Assembly (NCBI RefSeq): GCF_004664715.2
Contig: NC_051071.1
Location: 92,314,936-92,378,935 of the forward strand
Length of the DNA: 64,000 nucleotides
Reading direction: 5' to 3'
DNA from: Peromyscus leucopus
Taxonomy: Eukaryota; Chordata; Mammalia; Rodentia; Cricetidae
Part shown: in pieces, positions 33,035-43,486 of the stretch
How the letters are laid out: every line of letters begins with the position of its first letter
How positions within the stretch are numbered: the first letter of the stretch is position 1
The notes under the pieces: model-generated
Databases searched by the model: none
What the model saw: only the letters and a program-made list of their open reading frames with translations
What the model was told of the DNA's origin: nothing
Position numbers and translations under genes: made by a program

Positions 33035-33172
33035 GCCCTCAAATGTCAGAAGAAGACGTCCGAGCCCTGGAATAGAGTTACAGATGTCTGTGGATCACAT
33101 GTAGGCACTGGGAACCAAACCTGGGTCCTCGGCACGAACAAGAGCCATCTCTTTAGCACCCAAAAGACCTTT
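33035..33172 (-). mobile_element. B2/B3-type SINE, antisense
   Basis: 'atgtcagaagaagacgtccg', 'gcactgggaaccaaacctgg', 'gagccatctctttagcaccc'. Confidence 0.7.
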
Positions 33173-33221
33173 TTTTAAGTGTTTTTAAAAAAAAAGAAAG
33201 AGAGAGAGACTTTGAATTCCA

Positions 33222-33330
33222 CCACAGTGCTGGTCATAAGTGCCCTGTAGCCCCAGCTCAATTATAGAGGCAAGAAGAGAATCAATTGAGCTTGGGAGTT
33301 TGGGTCTAGCCTGAGCAACATAGTCAGTTC
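33222..33330 (+). mobile_element. Old 7SL-derived SINE
   Basis: 'gtgctggtcataagtgccct', 'gagtttgggtctagcctgag', 'caacatagtcag'. Confidence 0.5.
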
Positions 33331-33394
33331 ATGGCTGTTGTTCTTGTTGGAGCCAACTGGTTGTTTGGTTGGCTGGTTTTAGGACAGGAAGTAA

Positions 33395-33585
33395 TTTTTT
33401 TGTTGTTGTTTTTGTTTTTGTTTTTCGAGACAGGGTTTCTATGTGTAGTTTTGGTGCTTTTCCTGGAACTCGCTCTGTAGACCAGGCTGGCCTCAAACTC
33501 ACAGAGATCCGCCTGGCTCTGCCTCCAGCGTGCTGGGATGAAAGGCGTGCGCCGCCGCCGCCGCCGCCGCCGCCACCGCTCCAGG
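33395..33585 (-). mobile_element. B1 SINE, antisense, with TSD and GCC expansion
   Basis: (TTTTTG)n tail, 'cgagacagggtttctatgtg', 'gaccaggctggcctcaaact'. The 10-bp duplication CAGGAAGTAA lies at 33385-33394 and 33586-33595. The usual 'accaccgcc' near the box-A end is replaced by eight GCC triplets (33551-33574). Confidence 0.95.
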
Positions 33586-33657
33586 CAGGAAGTAAATTAA
33601 AAGCTGCAGAGTAAGCCTACCCAGTGACACTCAGCACTGTTTCTTTCCTCTTGGCAG

Positions 33658-33697
33658 AATCTGTGCTTCCCATGTAACCGTTCTGGCAGGAACAGAG
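33658..33697 (+). other. Candidate cassette exon (40 nt)
   Basis: The acceptor TTTCTTTCCTCTTGGCAG is excellent; the donor GAG|GTATTC is moderate. In the exon A-C phase the 13 codons are open, but 40 is not a multiple of three. Inclusion would make exon C start with TGA in frame, so this would be a poison exon if used. It may be only a cryptic site. Confidence 0.25.
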
Positions 33698-34329
33698 GTA
33701 TTCTAGGGACAGCTGCCCCCTGCCTGTGTTTGCCAGGAACTTTATGCTGGGAAAAGGGAAAAGGTTTAACCCTCGCGCCAGCCCGAAGAGGAGCTCATCT
33801 CCTAGAAAGAGAGCTCACATAGTTTTGATGACTTTGGCTGGACCCCCTTACAGGAAATACTGGAGCCAGGACATGGGCTGGTAATGGCTGATTACACCTA
33901 GACCAGGATTGCCTAGTCATGCATACTTCTTGCCTTCTGTTCAGACTTAAACCTCATGTCAGGACTTAGAGGGCCAGAAGTGTAACTAGATTTCTTTATT
34001 TGTTCCTCTTCCCAAAGTGACCTTCCCCTCATCTCATGAGTCTTTGTGGAAGGGGCCTGTGGAGGATGGGGTCAGAGCCACTCTTGTAGGGCTGCTGGGG
34101 CCCAGGCTCTGGCCCTGACGACTCTGAAAACACAGAATCCCAAGACAGAAGTGAGAGGGAAAGAACAGGAGTAAGGTGGAAGTTCCCATGTAGTACTCGG
34201 TCCCCTGATGCATTGAAAACTCATTTTAAATCCCTGGCTGGTGCTCTGGAATATTCTGGCAGGAAGATGCAGCTGTATGTAAGCAAAAAGAAATAATCAA
34301 AAACCGCCCTCCATCTTTTCCTCTAATAG
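33698..34329. other. Intron upstream of exon C
   Basis: Unique sequence, free of SINEs, ending in the acceptor tract CCCTCCATCTTTTCCTCTAATAG. Confidence 0.5.
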
Positions 34330-34386
34330 TGAAAAGGGGAATGTTACGATAAAGAGAAAAGCCTTGCAGCAATACAACAAACCCTG
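34330..34386 (+). CDS. Internal coding exon C of the unidentified gene (57 nt)
   Basis: Long pyrimidine-rich acceptor ending TCCTCTAATAG and strong donor CCTG|GTAAGC. With GT carried over from exon B the frame reads Val-EKGNVTIKRKALQQYNKP and leaves TG. Phase and length (19 codons, multiple of three) match exons A and B. The peptide is basic (KGNVTIKRK) and directly follows the hydrophobic stretch of exon B. The partial last codon decides the end: a following G gives Trp, C or T gives Cys, A gives a stop. The product is unrecognised and may be part of a helical-repeat or membrane protein. Confidence 0.7.
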
Positions 34387-34599
34387 GTAAGCTACCTTCA
34401 GTTAGTAGTTACTGGTTTGCTGCCGTGGGACAGATGTCAAAATACAGTCAAGATAAAGGAGGTCACAGCCCAGTGATGCTTTTCAAATGGGAGAGAGATA
34501 AGTGCACAGATAACAGAGTAAGAGACCGGAAGGGCAGTGGAGAGGAGTAAGGTGATGGGGAGGATGAGGGAGACTGCCTGCAGTGGGAGGAGGCCCGCA

Positions 34600-34907
34600 G
34601 CTCATACAGTAATCTCTCAGAAGGCTTACTATTAATTACACACTGTTAGCCTATGGCTCAGGCTTATCATTATCTAGCTCTTACAATTTAATTCAACCCA
34701 TTTCTATAAATCTATGTTTTGCCACATGGCTTCCTGGCATTCCCTATGTTCCATTGCATCTTGCTCCCCGGTAGCGCTCAGCATCTCCTCCGACTCCACC
34801 TTTCTTCTCCCTGTATCTTTGCTTGTGTTTCCCTCCTGGCTATAACCTGTCTTGCCATAGGCCAAGCAGCTTCTCTATTAACCAATGGGAGCAACATCCC
34901 ACAGAAC
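34600..34907 (-). mobile_element. LTR (3' LTR) of non-autonomous LTR element
   Basis: Direct-repeat partner of about 36800-37133: shared 'ctatggctcaggcttatcat', 'ttaattcaacccatttctat', 'ggcatctcctcnnactccac'-like, 'aagcagcttctctattaacc' and 'atcccacag'. Read on the - strand it begins near TTCTGTGGGAT. Confidence 0.75.
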
Positions 34908-35952
34908 TTCCGCTTTTCTGTCTAATCAAGAAGGAAGGTTTTCATTTTAACATAGTAAAATTACATATAACAGAACAGTTATCAAGCAGGAATTACAGTT
35001 ACAATATCTAGTTTATTTGTATTTGGCAAAATTAAAGAAAATACTCTATCATCTATCCTATATTTGTGAGTCTAAAGTTTCATATCTAATTTACCTTTTA
35101 CTCAAGGAAAACTATTATTGTAACTATCTTGTCCTCAACTCCATCAAAGACCCCAGAAGGATATTATTTAAGTAAACAGGAAGTGCATTGTAAGCAACTC
35201 CTAAAATTCTAGAAATGACAGAGACATCTGGCTGCCTGAACAGTCACCCAAAGTTCCTATGTAATGTTGGGGTATCCATCTTCAGCCTACAGGCCTAGAG
35301 TATCTGGCAGAATTTTCAGTGAAGCAGGAAATGTGAAGGACCATTCCACCTATTGGCAAAGTTCATCAGTCCCTTTTTTTCTGTGTCCTGCAGAATGTCT
35401 GGCAGTTTCTTCTGCGAAGCAGGAACCTGAAAGACCATTTCACCTTGTTTTAGCAAAGTTCAGTGGTCACTTTCTATGGGTCCTGCATGTCCAGTTTATA
35501 CAACATATTGTCAAGCAGTCCAGGCAAGCACAGTTTCTTGCCCAAATGGCTGGCCTTTTCCATACTGTAAGCAAACTCCGTATCAAGTTACTTCAGTGTC
35601 CATCATCTCTGAAGTAAATTGGTGCTGCCAAGAGCAGACATGTCTTACTGTCCATAAAAGACTACGTTATTTTAAATGCCATATTCTGTAGATCTTTGAA
35701 TTGTTTGAAGATTATCTATCCATCTGAAATATATCTCTACATATCTATAAAATCTAACTAACATGACTGTAAGTTTGACTATTATAGATGACTGCTAACT
35801 TGTATTTCTTAACTATATATTACATTTTTAAATGAGCTGCATAAACCTAATTCCTTAAACAAGAGTATAAATATACATATAACAAAATTAGCCTTAAATT
35901 TGTATCAATAACCCAAAATCTATACTAATATAAAGTATGTTGATATATTTTT

Positions 35953-35991
<39 letters not shown>

Positions 35992-36765
35992 CTCATCTTC
36001 TATGGAAACAAAAGCAGAACCTCTTTTCCAAAGCAACACATCCTTAGACCCAAATTTTGAAGTCAAGATACTTTTAAGGTATATGTTGGTTTAACTTAGC
36101 AGCCCCTAAAATCAAATGTCTCTCTGCAGTTAAAAATCCCAAACACCACACAATAATAGACAGTATCCAGACTCTGTGTATATTCCATCTGTATGTGGCC
36201 TTTTTTAAATTACTCTTTCTTTTTAAAGATTTTCTCTACCCTTCTCTCTCTCAAGCCTATGTGTATTTTTAAACACACTAACCCATTTATAGGTTTTTTT
36301 CCATCTGAATCTGTCTTATTGTGAATCTGTAATCATTTTCTGATCATTGCTTTAAACTGCAATGTGACTAAAGTGGCAGCCCTGGCTGCTGGCTCTGCCC
36401 TGCTCAGCTTTTCAACATGGCTCAGGTACTGAGTCTCGTTCACCCTCCCAGTTCTAGGAAGCAATAGTAAGTAGCACATAGCTGTGTTTTTAAGCCTGCA
36501 GCTGTGTTCTCAGTCCCACACTCAGTGCCCGGGAGAAGCCTCTTTGTACCATGGCCTGTGGGAGAGACTGTGGAAATCCGCCACACCACTTAGCTCATGG
36601 CGACTGGTGGCCAGGTCCATCTTGCAGGCAGTTGTTAGGAGAAGCATCTCTGTGCTGCTGCTGGCATGAGACTGTGAGACTAGGAAGCCCAATGTGGCTT
36701 CATTTCTGCGTGTTCAGAATCTTTTTTAAGCTTTCTCAGGTCTATGTGGATCAGTGCCTGATGGT
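34908..36765 (-). mobile_element. Internal region of non-autonomous LTR element, no recognisable genes
   Basis: About 1.86 kb between two LTR copies, AT-rich, with no gag or pol motif in any frame. Just outside the 3' LTR (- strand) is a purine-rich AGAAAAGCGGAAGT that could be the polypurine tract. Next to the 5' LTR the - strand reads TTTGGTGCTCACCATC, a primer-binding-site-like start. An (AT)n of about 17 units lies at 35957-35989. Confidence 0.65.
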
Positions 36766-37133
36766 GAGCACCAAATGTAGCCAGAAGTTTTCCTGTGTCT
36801 TGCCCAGCCTGCAGCAGTTTATAATAATCACTCAGAAGGCTTAATATTAATTACAAACTGTTTGGCCTATGGCTCAGGCTTATCATTAACTAGCTCTTAC
36901 AACTTAATTCAACCCATTTCTATTAATCTGTGTATTGCACATGGCCGTGGCGTTACCAGTCTGATGGCATCTTGTTGTTCTTTGGGTGGCAGGCAGGCAT
37001 CTCCTCAACTCCACCCTTCGTCATCTCTGTCTTCAGTTTGAATGTCACCATCAACCAAGCAGCTTTATTTATCAACCAATGAGAGCAACACATTCATTCA
37101 CAGCATTCAGAAAGACCATCCCACAGCAGAGGA
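36766..37133 (-). mobile_element. LTR (5' LTR) of non-autonomous LTR element
   Basis: - strand start TGCTGTGGGATGGTCTTTCT (end at 37133) and end ...GGCTACA near 36775, i.e. TG...CA. Contains AATAAA-like 'aaataaagctgctt' (- strand). Confidence 0.72.
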
Positions 37134-37456
37134 AGGTATTTAAACCAAATGAAGCCATAGGAAAGAGCCCACTGTGCAGAGCTCTGGGAGAAGAAACCCC
37201 AGAGATGAGATAAACTTAACCTTGGCGCAGAGGCGGATTGGTCAATACAGCTGAAATGAAGTGAGCCCGGGAAAATTCTCACACAGGTGGAAGGTTTTAT
37301 GAGATCATTTTGATTTCTAAGGCACCTTTCCCAGACCAGGATCCAAATAACCTAAAGCCAGATAGCTTATTTGGATTTCTTTTTTATTGCTGGCACCATA
37401 ATCAGTAGAGCTATAAGCAGTATATTAATTACAAAGTTCCTTGTTTTTTATTAACA
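37134..37456. other. Unassigned intronic DNA
   Basis: No repeat or exon recognised. Confidence 0.4.
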
Positions 37457-37542
37457 TGGGAGCTGGCTGTAGTGGTTCATGCTTGTAATCCCAGCATTCC
37501 AGAGGTGGAGGCAGAAAGATCACAAGTTCAAAGACAGCCTAG
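37457..37542 (+). mobile_element. B1 SINE 5' half
   Basis: 'ggctgtagtggttcatgctt', 'gtaatcccagcattccagag', breaking off at 'acagcctagtgagtt'. Confidence 0.75.
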
Positions 37543-37620
37543 TGAGTTGCAGACCAGAGATCCTCCTGCCTTTGCCTCCCCAGGGCTGGAATTAAAGGCA
37601 TACGCCACCACCGCCCAGCA
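37543..37620 (-). mobile_element. B1 SINE 5' half, antisense, abutting a sense half
   Basis: 'gagatcctcctgcctttgcc', 'tggaattaaaggcatacgcc', 'accaccgcccagca'. Together with 37457-37542 it forms a head-to-head hairpin. Confidence 0.85.
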
Positions 37621-37647
37621 ATAATTGCCAAATTAAGATAATAAACC

Positions 37648-37816
37648 ATGGGTGGTAGTGGCGCACGCCTTTAATCCCAGCACTTGGGAGGCAGAGGTAG
37701 GCAGATCTCTGAGTTCCAGGCCAGCCTGGGCTACCAAGTGAGTTCCAGGAAAGGCGCAAAGCTACACAGAGAAACCCTGTCTCGAAAAACCAAAAAAAAA
37801 AAAAAAAAAAAAAAAA
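37648..37816 (+). mobile_element. Young B1 SINE with 12-bp TSD
   Basis: Nearly intact B1 with 'tgagttccaggaaaggcgca' and 'ctgtctcgaaaaacc', then a pure A25 tail. AGATAATAAACC is duplicated at 37636-37647 and 37817-37828. The intact tail and duplication indicate recent insertion. Confidence 0.96.
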
Positions 37817-37828
37817 AGATAATAAACC

Positions 37829-38726
37829 TGTGGGGAATGGGAAGATGGATGAGAAAAATGTGATGTTTGTTTTTCCCTGGCCGGGTGCCTTAGACAAACT
37901 TTATATAGCTAATAGCACATTCTTCCATATAATTTGAAATATACACTCATATGGTAAAAACAAGGGGGAAGTTCCAAAGTTAGAATGCTCTTCAAAGTTG
38001 TTATTAAAGGGAGTGGTGTGATCAGATCTGTGAGAGAGGGTTGTGACAACAGATGTAGTGACTGAGGGAGAAACCACTGACATAGACGGAGCAGTCGCCC
38101 GAGAAGGGGCACTGGCCTGAAGTGAGCTGGGACAGTGAGAAGGGAGTGGATGAAGGAGATTTAAGAAGCACTTCAGGGACTCCGCAGGATGGCATCTCCC
38201 TGGACCTGAATCATTCCGGGTAGGAGTTAAGGATGGCTGAGGAGGAGGGGGAGTGCAGCCAGGTGGTGGGTGCTACCTAACCTGCACCACACCCTGGGTT
38301 CAGTCCCCGCACTGCGGTTGGTGTGTGCAGAGCCCCGAGATCAGTGCCCTGACCCTCCGTCCCTTCAGACAGAGGACTGGGCCTTCAGGTACCAGAATGC
38401 TGTGGTGGAAGAAATCAGAGGCTCAGGTTTGAAAATGATGCATTTGTATACCTACCTCTAGGGCAGCCTAGGGGAGAAAAATCTGAGGAGGTTTTACTGG
38501 GTAGTCGGAGCCATGGGATGTGGTGTGATAGAAAGAGAAAAGGACCAGGATGAGACTTGAGTTTATGATTAATGAGCTACTGAGAAAAGAAAAACCCAAA
38601 GGAGAATTCTGGAAAGAAAGAAAATGTTGTCACGTGCAGCACACTCAGCCAGGAAGAGAACGGAAAAAGACTGTTGTTGACTAGGAACACAACAGTTCCA
38701 GTAGTTCAGTCTCAGTCGGTGAGCCT
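37829..38726. other. Unassigned intronic DNA
   Basis: No confident repeat. 'acaccctgggttcagtcccc' near 38289 resembles an ID B box but has no A box. Confidence 0.4.
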
Positions 38727-38827
38727 GCAAGCACATAAACACACAGGTACTATGTTGCTCAGTCCTTTGTGGTTTACAAGCACATAAGCACACAGGCACT
38801 GTGTTGCTCAGTCCTTTGTAGTTTACA
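38727..38827. repeat. Tandem duplication, 50-bp unit x 2
   Basis: 'caagcacataaacacacagg' at 38727 repeats as 'caagcacataagcacacagg' at 38777, both ending 'agtcctttgt(g/a)gttta'. Confidence 0.9.
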
Positions 38828-39760
38828 AGACTCTGGATAGAACTCTGTCTCGGCCTCAGTGCAGTATCCTCCCACACAGGCTCTCCAGTCCAGTCTACGA
38901 ACCCCACAGCTTCTGGGCACTTCTCCACGGTAGCTGTAGCAAACTCTTGTCATTAACCCAAACCGAAACAATCTGCTAAAACGTTCCAGTCTTAACTGAT
39001 TGATCAAAAGAGCTCACAGAGCCTCTTGCTAAAGATGACTGGAAAATTTAGAAGGTGCCTGACAGGTTGGAAGTATGAGTCAGTTGCTGCTACTTAATAA
39101 CACATATTCAAGGAATTGTTAACACATGCAACTTAACTATATTGGTCCATTTGTCATCTAAATGTGAGTTACTTTGGAAATACAACAAATCATAATTCTC
39201 TTGACTCGTGTATAAAATTATGCATTTAAGTCATATTTCCAGGGTTGGCATCTTTATGTATTACTTTTTTAAAACTTGTCAAAACCATCCTGTCCTTTTT
39301 GCCTTCAAATGCCTGTTCTCTAGAGAGGATAGATGACTCTTTAAAAGTAACCCACTGGGCACACAGAAGCTGGTAGAGTATATGTATTCATTTACACCCC
39401 ACCTTAGTTTCAAAAATAATTTTAGTAACTAACAACACTTAGAAGGTCCATACTATGTAGTCTTGTAATCATTTTCATTTCTATTACAAACTGGGGTGGG
39501 GAAGAAATATTTTCCGAGGACAAATGTAAGGGGATAAATAAGATTAAAGGAATTGTCTTTGGCTAACTTTCTAGGAGTATAATTATGCAGCACAGTTAAA
39601 GCTCAAAGTTAGAACAGGCAGGAAATCTTCGCTCTAGTGCCTGAGGAATGATATCTGTTCCATGACTTGTTACAGGAACCTCCACGCCCCACATTGACAT
39701 TCCTGTCACTAACAGACCTTGTGTGAGTCCCCCATCAACATGTCCTTCTGCCTACCAACC
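38828..39760. other. Unassigned intronic DNA
   Basis: A fair acceptor (TCATATTTCCAG at about 39242) precedes about 28 open codons in the exon A-C phase, but no donor lies before the stop; left as a note. Confidence 0.4.
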
Positions 39761-40417
39761 TCTTACAACTTATTGTCTCTAAATATATGCTACCACACTT
39801 TATATTTTTTGTCTAATTGCTCTTGCCAAAACTTGTGTAAGTGCATTGAATATATTATCAATGAGAATAGGCACCCCTGTCTCATCTTGTTCTTAAGAGG
39901 AAAGAACTTCAGTTTTTAGCTTTTATTATGTTGAAATAGCTTTTTCTATACCTGTTTGGTATTTTTATTATGAAGGGATATTGCATTTCATCAAATGCTA
40001 TTTTTTTCTGTTGAAATAGTTTTTATCCTTCATTCTGTTGATGTGATGTTTTATCTACTAATTTGAGTGTATTAGATCATCTTTGCATCCATAGCATAAA
40101 ACTGAATCATGGTGAATGATCTTGATATTGTATTTGTTAAATATTTTTGAGAATTCTTGCATGTTAATGATATTGATAAACACCTTATCCCATATATTTT
40201 GCTTACAGGATAAGGGTGATCTCTGAGTGAACTTGAAAGGATCCCTTCCCTTTCAATTCTGTAAAGTTGTTGGTTTTCGTTCCTTAACAGATTCATAAAA
40301 TTCAATAGCGAAGCCATCTATTCCTAGGCTTTTCTGTTAGGAAGCATATTACTAATTCATATTTATTATGGGACTTGCTATTGGTTTATTCAGTATTGTA
40401 GAATATTATTTCAAGGT

Positions 40418-40860
40418 GTGTTACTTTTGTTTATGCTCTGGAACGTTTCTTTAATGATGCAAAGATGTATTTGATTAAATAAAATTCACCTGCAGTCAGG
40501 AAGCTGAGTCAGCAACTAGCTGACAGGAAGTGGTAGGGAGGAGCCAGGTGAGAAAGGGTTTATAAGGAGGGGCGAGAAGCATGGGGGCTTTTTGGAGGAC
40601 ATGAGGAAGGAGAGGAGGTGAGCTACTTGCTATTCAGCCTCTGAAGAGAATTCCACCTTAATCTTTTAATCTTGAGTTCTTTAGAGGGAGAGGGGTTTTA
40701 AGTTAAGTTCCCTTCATAGCTTTGCAGGAGTTGGCACCGAGGGAGCCGTTTCGCTCTGGCTGTGGCCCTTACAGCCTGCCTGCTGCTGGCAGCAGAGTTG
40801 CCATTGCTGGTTCAGACAGCTGTGGCTTAAACGGCAGCAACCATTTAAATAAAGGACAAC
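40418..40860 (+). mobile_element. Probable ERV solo LTR inserted in ancient L1
   Basis: Begins 'tgtgttacttttgtttatgc' and 'gaacgtttctttaatgatgc', a start known from rodent ERV LTRs, contains 'tttataaggaggggcgagaa' (possible TATA box) and 'aaataaaggaca' (polyadenylation signal) near the end. L1-like sequence resumes after it. No clear target duplication. Confidence 0.6.
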
Positions 40861-41129
40861 AATTCAGACTTTATTGTCCTCATAGTGGAGTGTTTATAGA
40901 TCATGTATCCATAAATGTGTCCATTTCTTATATGCCTTCCAGTTTAATGGATCATTTTTCATAGTGTCTCTAATGAAACTTAGTAGTTCTGTGGCATGTA
41001 GTTGTAATATGTCCCTTTACATCTTATTTGGAGCTTTTATTTTTCTTTGCTGAGTCTGAGTAAAGATTTACTGGCTGTATCTTGTTAAAGAACCAACTTT
41101 GTGTCATGATCTGTTGTATTTTTTCAGGT

Positions 41130-41174
41130 CTCCCACACACACCCCATACACACACACACATACACACACACACC
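41130..41174. repeat. Imperfect (CA)n
   Basis: CA tract with CCCATA and TA interruptions. Confidence 0.9.
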
Positions 41175-41346
41175 ATTTCTTTTTTTCTATTTTCGTTTGC
41201 TCTGATCTTTTTCTCCTCCCACAAATACTGTGTTTTGCTGGTGTTCAGATAACCATGTCATGTGGGCACTAGTTGCTATAAACGTCCTTCTTGGTGTTAC
41301 TTTTGCTGAATCCCACATTTTATTCAAGAAAAAAAATTGAATTCCT

Positions 41347-41480
41347 GAGCTGGATGTGAGATGGCACACCCCTTCAATCCCAGCACTTGAGAGATCTCTA
41401 TGGATTCAAGGCCAGCCTGGTCTACATAGTGAGTTCCAGGACAGCCAGAAAGACCTGTCTCAAAAAGAAAAGAAAAGAAA
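41347..41480 (+). mobile_element. B1 SINE with internal deletion
   Basis: 'caatcccagcacttgagaga', 'ggccagcctggtctacatag', AAAAG-repeat tail; inserted in antisense L1 sequence, which continues 'ttcccttttgattggctcag'. Confidence 0.92.
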
Positions 41481-42099
41481 TTCCCTTTTGATTGGCTCAG
41501 TGACCCACTCATTCAGAAATGTGCTGTTCAGTTTCCATGTATTAATATAATTTCTGGAAGTTTTTTCTTGTTGACTTCTAGTTTTATTCTGTTGTGATCA
41601 AAAAAACAAGTTATTTCCTTTCCTTTTCTTTTTTAAGGCTTGTTTTGTGACTTAATAGAGGATCTATTCTGCAGAAAGTTCCATGTGCTGAGGAACAGAA
41701 TTTGTGTTCTTCAGCTGTTATTCTGTTAGGTTTGTTTGCTAAATAATACAGGTTAACACTTACGGTTCTTGATATTTTGGGGAGGGGTTGAACCGTTAAT
41801 AAAAATACTAAATACCTCACTGTTGTTGCTGGAACAAGTCTCTTCTAATAGTGTCTGTCATACAGTAGTGTGCTCTAACAGTATAAATGTATCACTTTTA
41901 AATTTCCTTGTTGAATTGATGCATGAATTCATTGGCCTACTGCTCATCATCAATTTTTGTTGAAAGTCTGTTTTGTCAGGCAAAAGTAACTACTGTTGTT
42001 GCCTTATTTCCATTTTCCATCCCTTGCCTTTCACTCTGTCCTTAATGGCAAAGGGAGTTTCTTCTAGGCAGCATATTGTTGGGCCTCATTTGTCTGGTT

Positions 42100-42212
42100 T
42101 CCTTTTTAAGGCGGGGTCTTACTATTTAGCTCCTCAACTGGCCTCCCTCACAATCCTTTTTTCTCAGACTCCTGAGTGCTGATTTACCATGTGTTACCAT
42201 ACCCAATAGGGT
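42100..42212 (-). mobile_element. Old B1, antisense
   Basis: 'gcggggtcttactatttagc', 'tcagactcctgagtgctgat'. Confidence 0.6.
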
Positions 42213-42246
42213 CTTGATTTTTAGTCTATTTAGACAATCTGTATCT

Positions 42247-42372
42247 TTTTTTTTTTTGTTGAGATGAGGTTTCACTAGGCACCCCAGGCTAACCTTGATG
42301 GCACAGCAATCCTCCAGTCTCAGCCTCCTGAGTCCTAGGGATTACGGGTATGCATTACCAGGACAAGCTCAT
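42247..42372 (-). mobile_element. Old B1, antisense
   Basis: Poly(T), 'gagatgaggtttcactaggc', 'cagcctcctgagtcctaggg'. Confidence 0.75.
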
Positions 42373-42664
42373 TCTGTATCTTTTAATAGTAATTTAATAA
42401 ATTTGGCTGTTGTTATCTTTTACTTGTTTTGAATAGTCTTTGTTCTTTTTCTGGTTCATCTTATGGTTAGGTTATGTATACTATAAACAGTATTCTTACC
42501 TATTCTTCCTTCTAGTGGGGTTTATCTTTCTGTGTGCTTCCATGATGGAGGTTTATCTTGCTTTTCCTTATGGATATAGGTCTCTCTTAAAAATCTTTTT
42601 TAAGTTGGTCTGGTAGTCGTGGATTCCTTCAGTTTCTTTTGAAAGGTTGGTTGCTTGTGGTTCT

Positions 42665-42808
42665 TCAAAACGGGACTTTGCCATGTAGCTGTAGTCTTGG
42701 TGCACCAGAACTCACATAAACCAGATTGGCATCAGGCTCATAGACTATCTCTCTGCTTTTCTGGCTCGTAAGAGCTGGGATCATAAGTGTAGATGCCACA
42801 CACAGCTT
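42665..42808 (-). mobile_element. Old B1, antisense
   Basis: 'gggactttgccatgtagctg', 'agagctgggatcataagtgt', 'gatgccacacacagct'. Confidence 0.6.
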
Positions 42809-42833
42809 TGACTAGGATCTTGTAGAAGACCCA

Positions 42834-42965
42834 CCGGGCGGTGATGGCGGCAGCGCACACCTTTAATCCCAGCACTCAGGAGGCAGAGGCAGGTGGATCT
42901 CTGGGGCTACCAGGTGAGTTCCAGGAAAGGCACAGAGAAACCCTGTCTCAGTGGGGGGGGGGGGG
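42834..42965 (+). mobile_element. B1 SINE with poly(G) tail and 10-bp TSD
   Basis: 'ccgggcggtgatggcggcag', 'cagcactcaggaggcagagg', a short deletion after 'ctctgggg', 'agaaaccctgtctca', then 13 G where poly(A) is expected. AGAAGACCCA is duplicated at 42824-42833 and 42966-42975, so it is an intact insertion. Confidence 0.93.
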
Positions 42966-43275
42966 AGAAGACCCAAGTTCAGGTTCCATTTTTATATGGT
43001 CAGCTCTTGAGTCTTAGCTGACTTGGGGTAGTTGGTTGCTGTAGGGTGTGTGTTTTGTTCTTAGTGAGGTCTTCATTTCCAAAATTTGTTTGAGGTTTTT
43101 TTTTTTTTCCAAAAATTTTTTGCAATATTTCTAATATATATCCTAATTATATTTAACTATTAACCTTATTCCCATAGGTTTTTAATTGAAATATTTTATA
43201 ATTATTATTTTTAAATTCTTTATCAAGCATTTCATCCATTTGAATTCTTTGGAATCTGTTGATAAAGATTTATTT

Positions 43276-43482
43276 GTTCTTGGGGTTGAGGTGGCTCAGT
43301 AAGTAAAGAGTCTTGCTGCCCAAACCTGGCAACTTTTCCATTCCAGAACCCAAGTAAGAGGTGGAGAGAGAGAATCAGCTCTACAGAGTTGTCCTTTAAC
43401 CTCCACATGCATGCCACAGCACATGCTCCCAAACACACATACCATGTATATGCATGTACATACAATAATATGAAATCTTTAT
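43276..43482 (+). mobile_element. B3-type SINE
   Basis: 'ggggttgaggtggctcagta', 'gagttgtcctttaacctcca', 'catgcatgccacagcacatg', CA/TA-rich tail. Confidence 0.85.
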
Positions 43483-43486
43483 TAAG

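Larger units (their letters stand above)
39761..43275 (-). mobile_element. Ancient L1, antisense ORF2, broken by later insertions
   Basis: 39761-40417, about 40860-41346, 41469-42100 and parts to 43275 follow the antisense order of L1 ORF2 ('tatcaatgagaataggcacc', 'tagtttttatccttcattct', 'agaaccaactttgtgtcatg', 'ttctgttgtgatcaaaaaaa'). Many stops; no coding capacity. It hosts an LTR-like insert, at least five B1s and a B3. Confidence 0.75.

Noticed and set aside
39243..39335. 28 open codons after an acceptor in the exon A-C phase
   Set aside because: No donor before the TGA, AT-rich composition and no sign of coding bias; could only be an alternative last exon.
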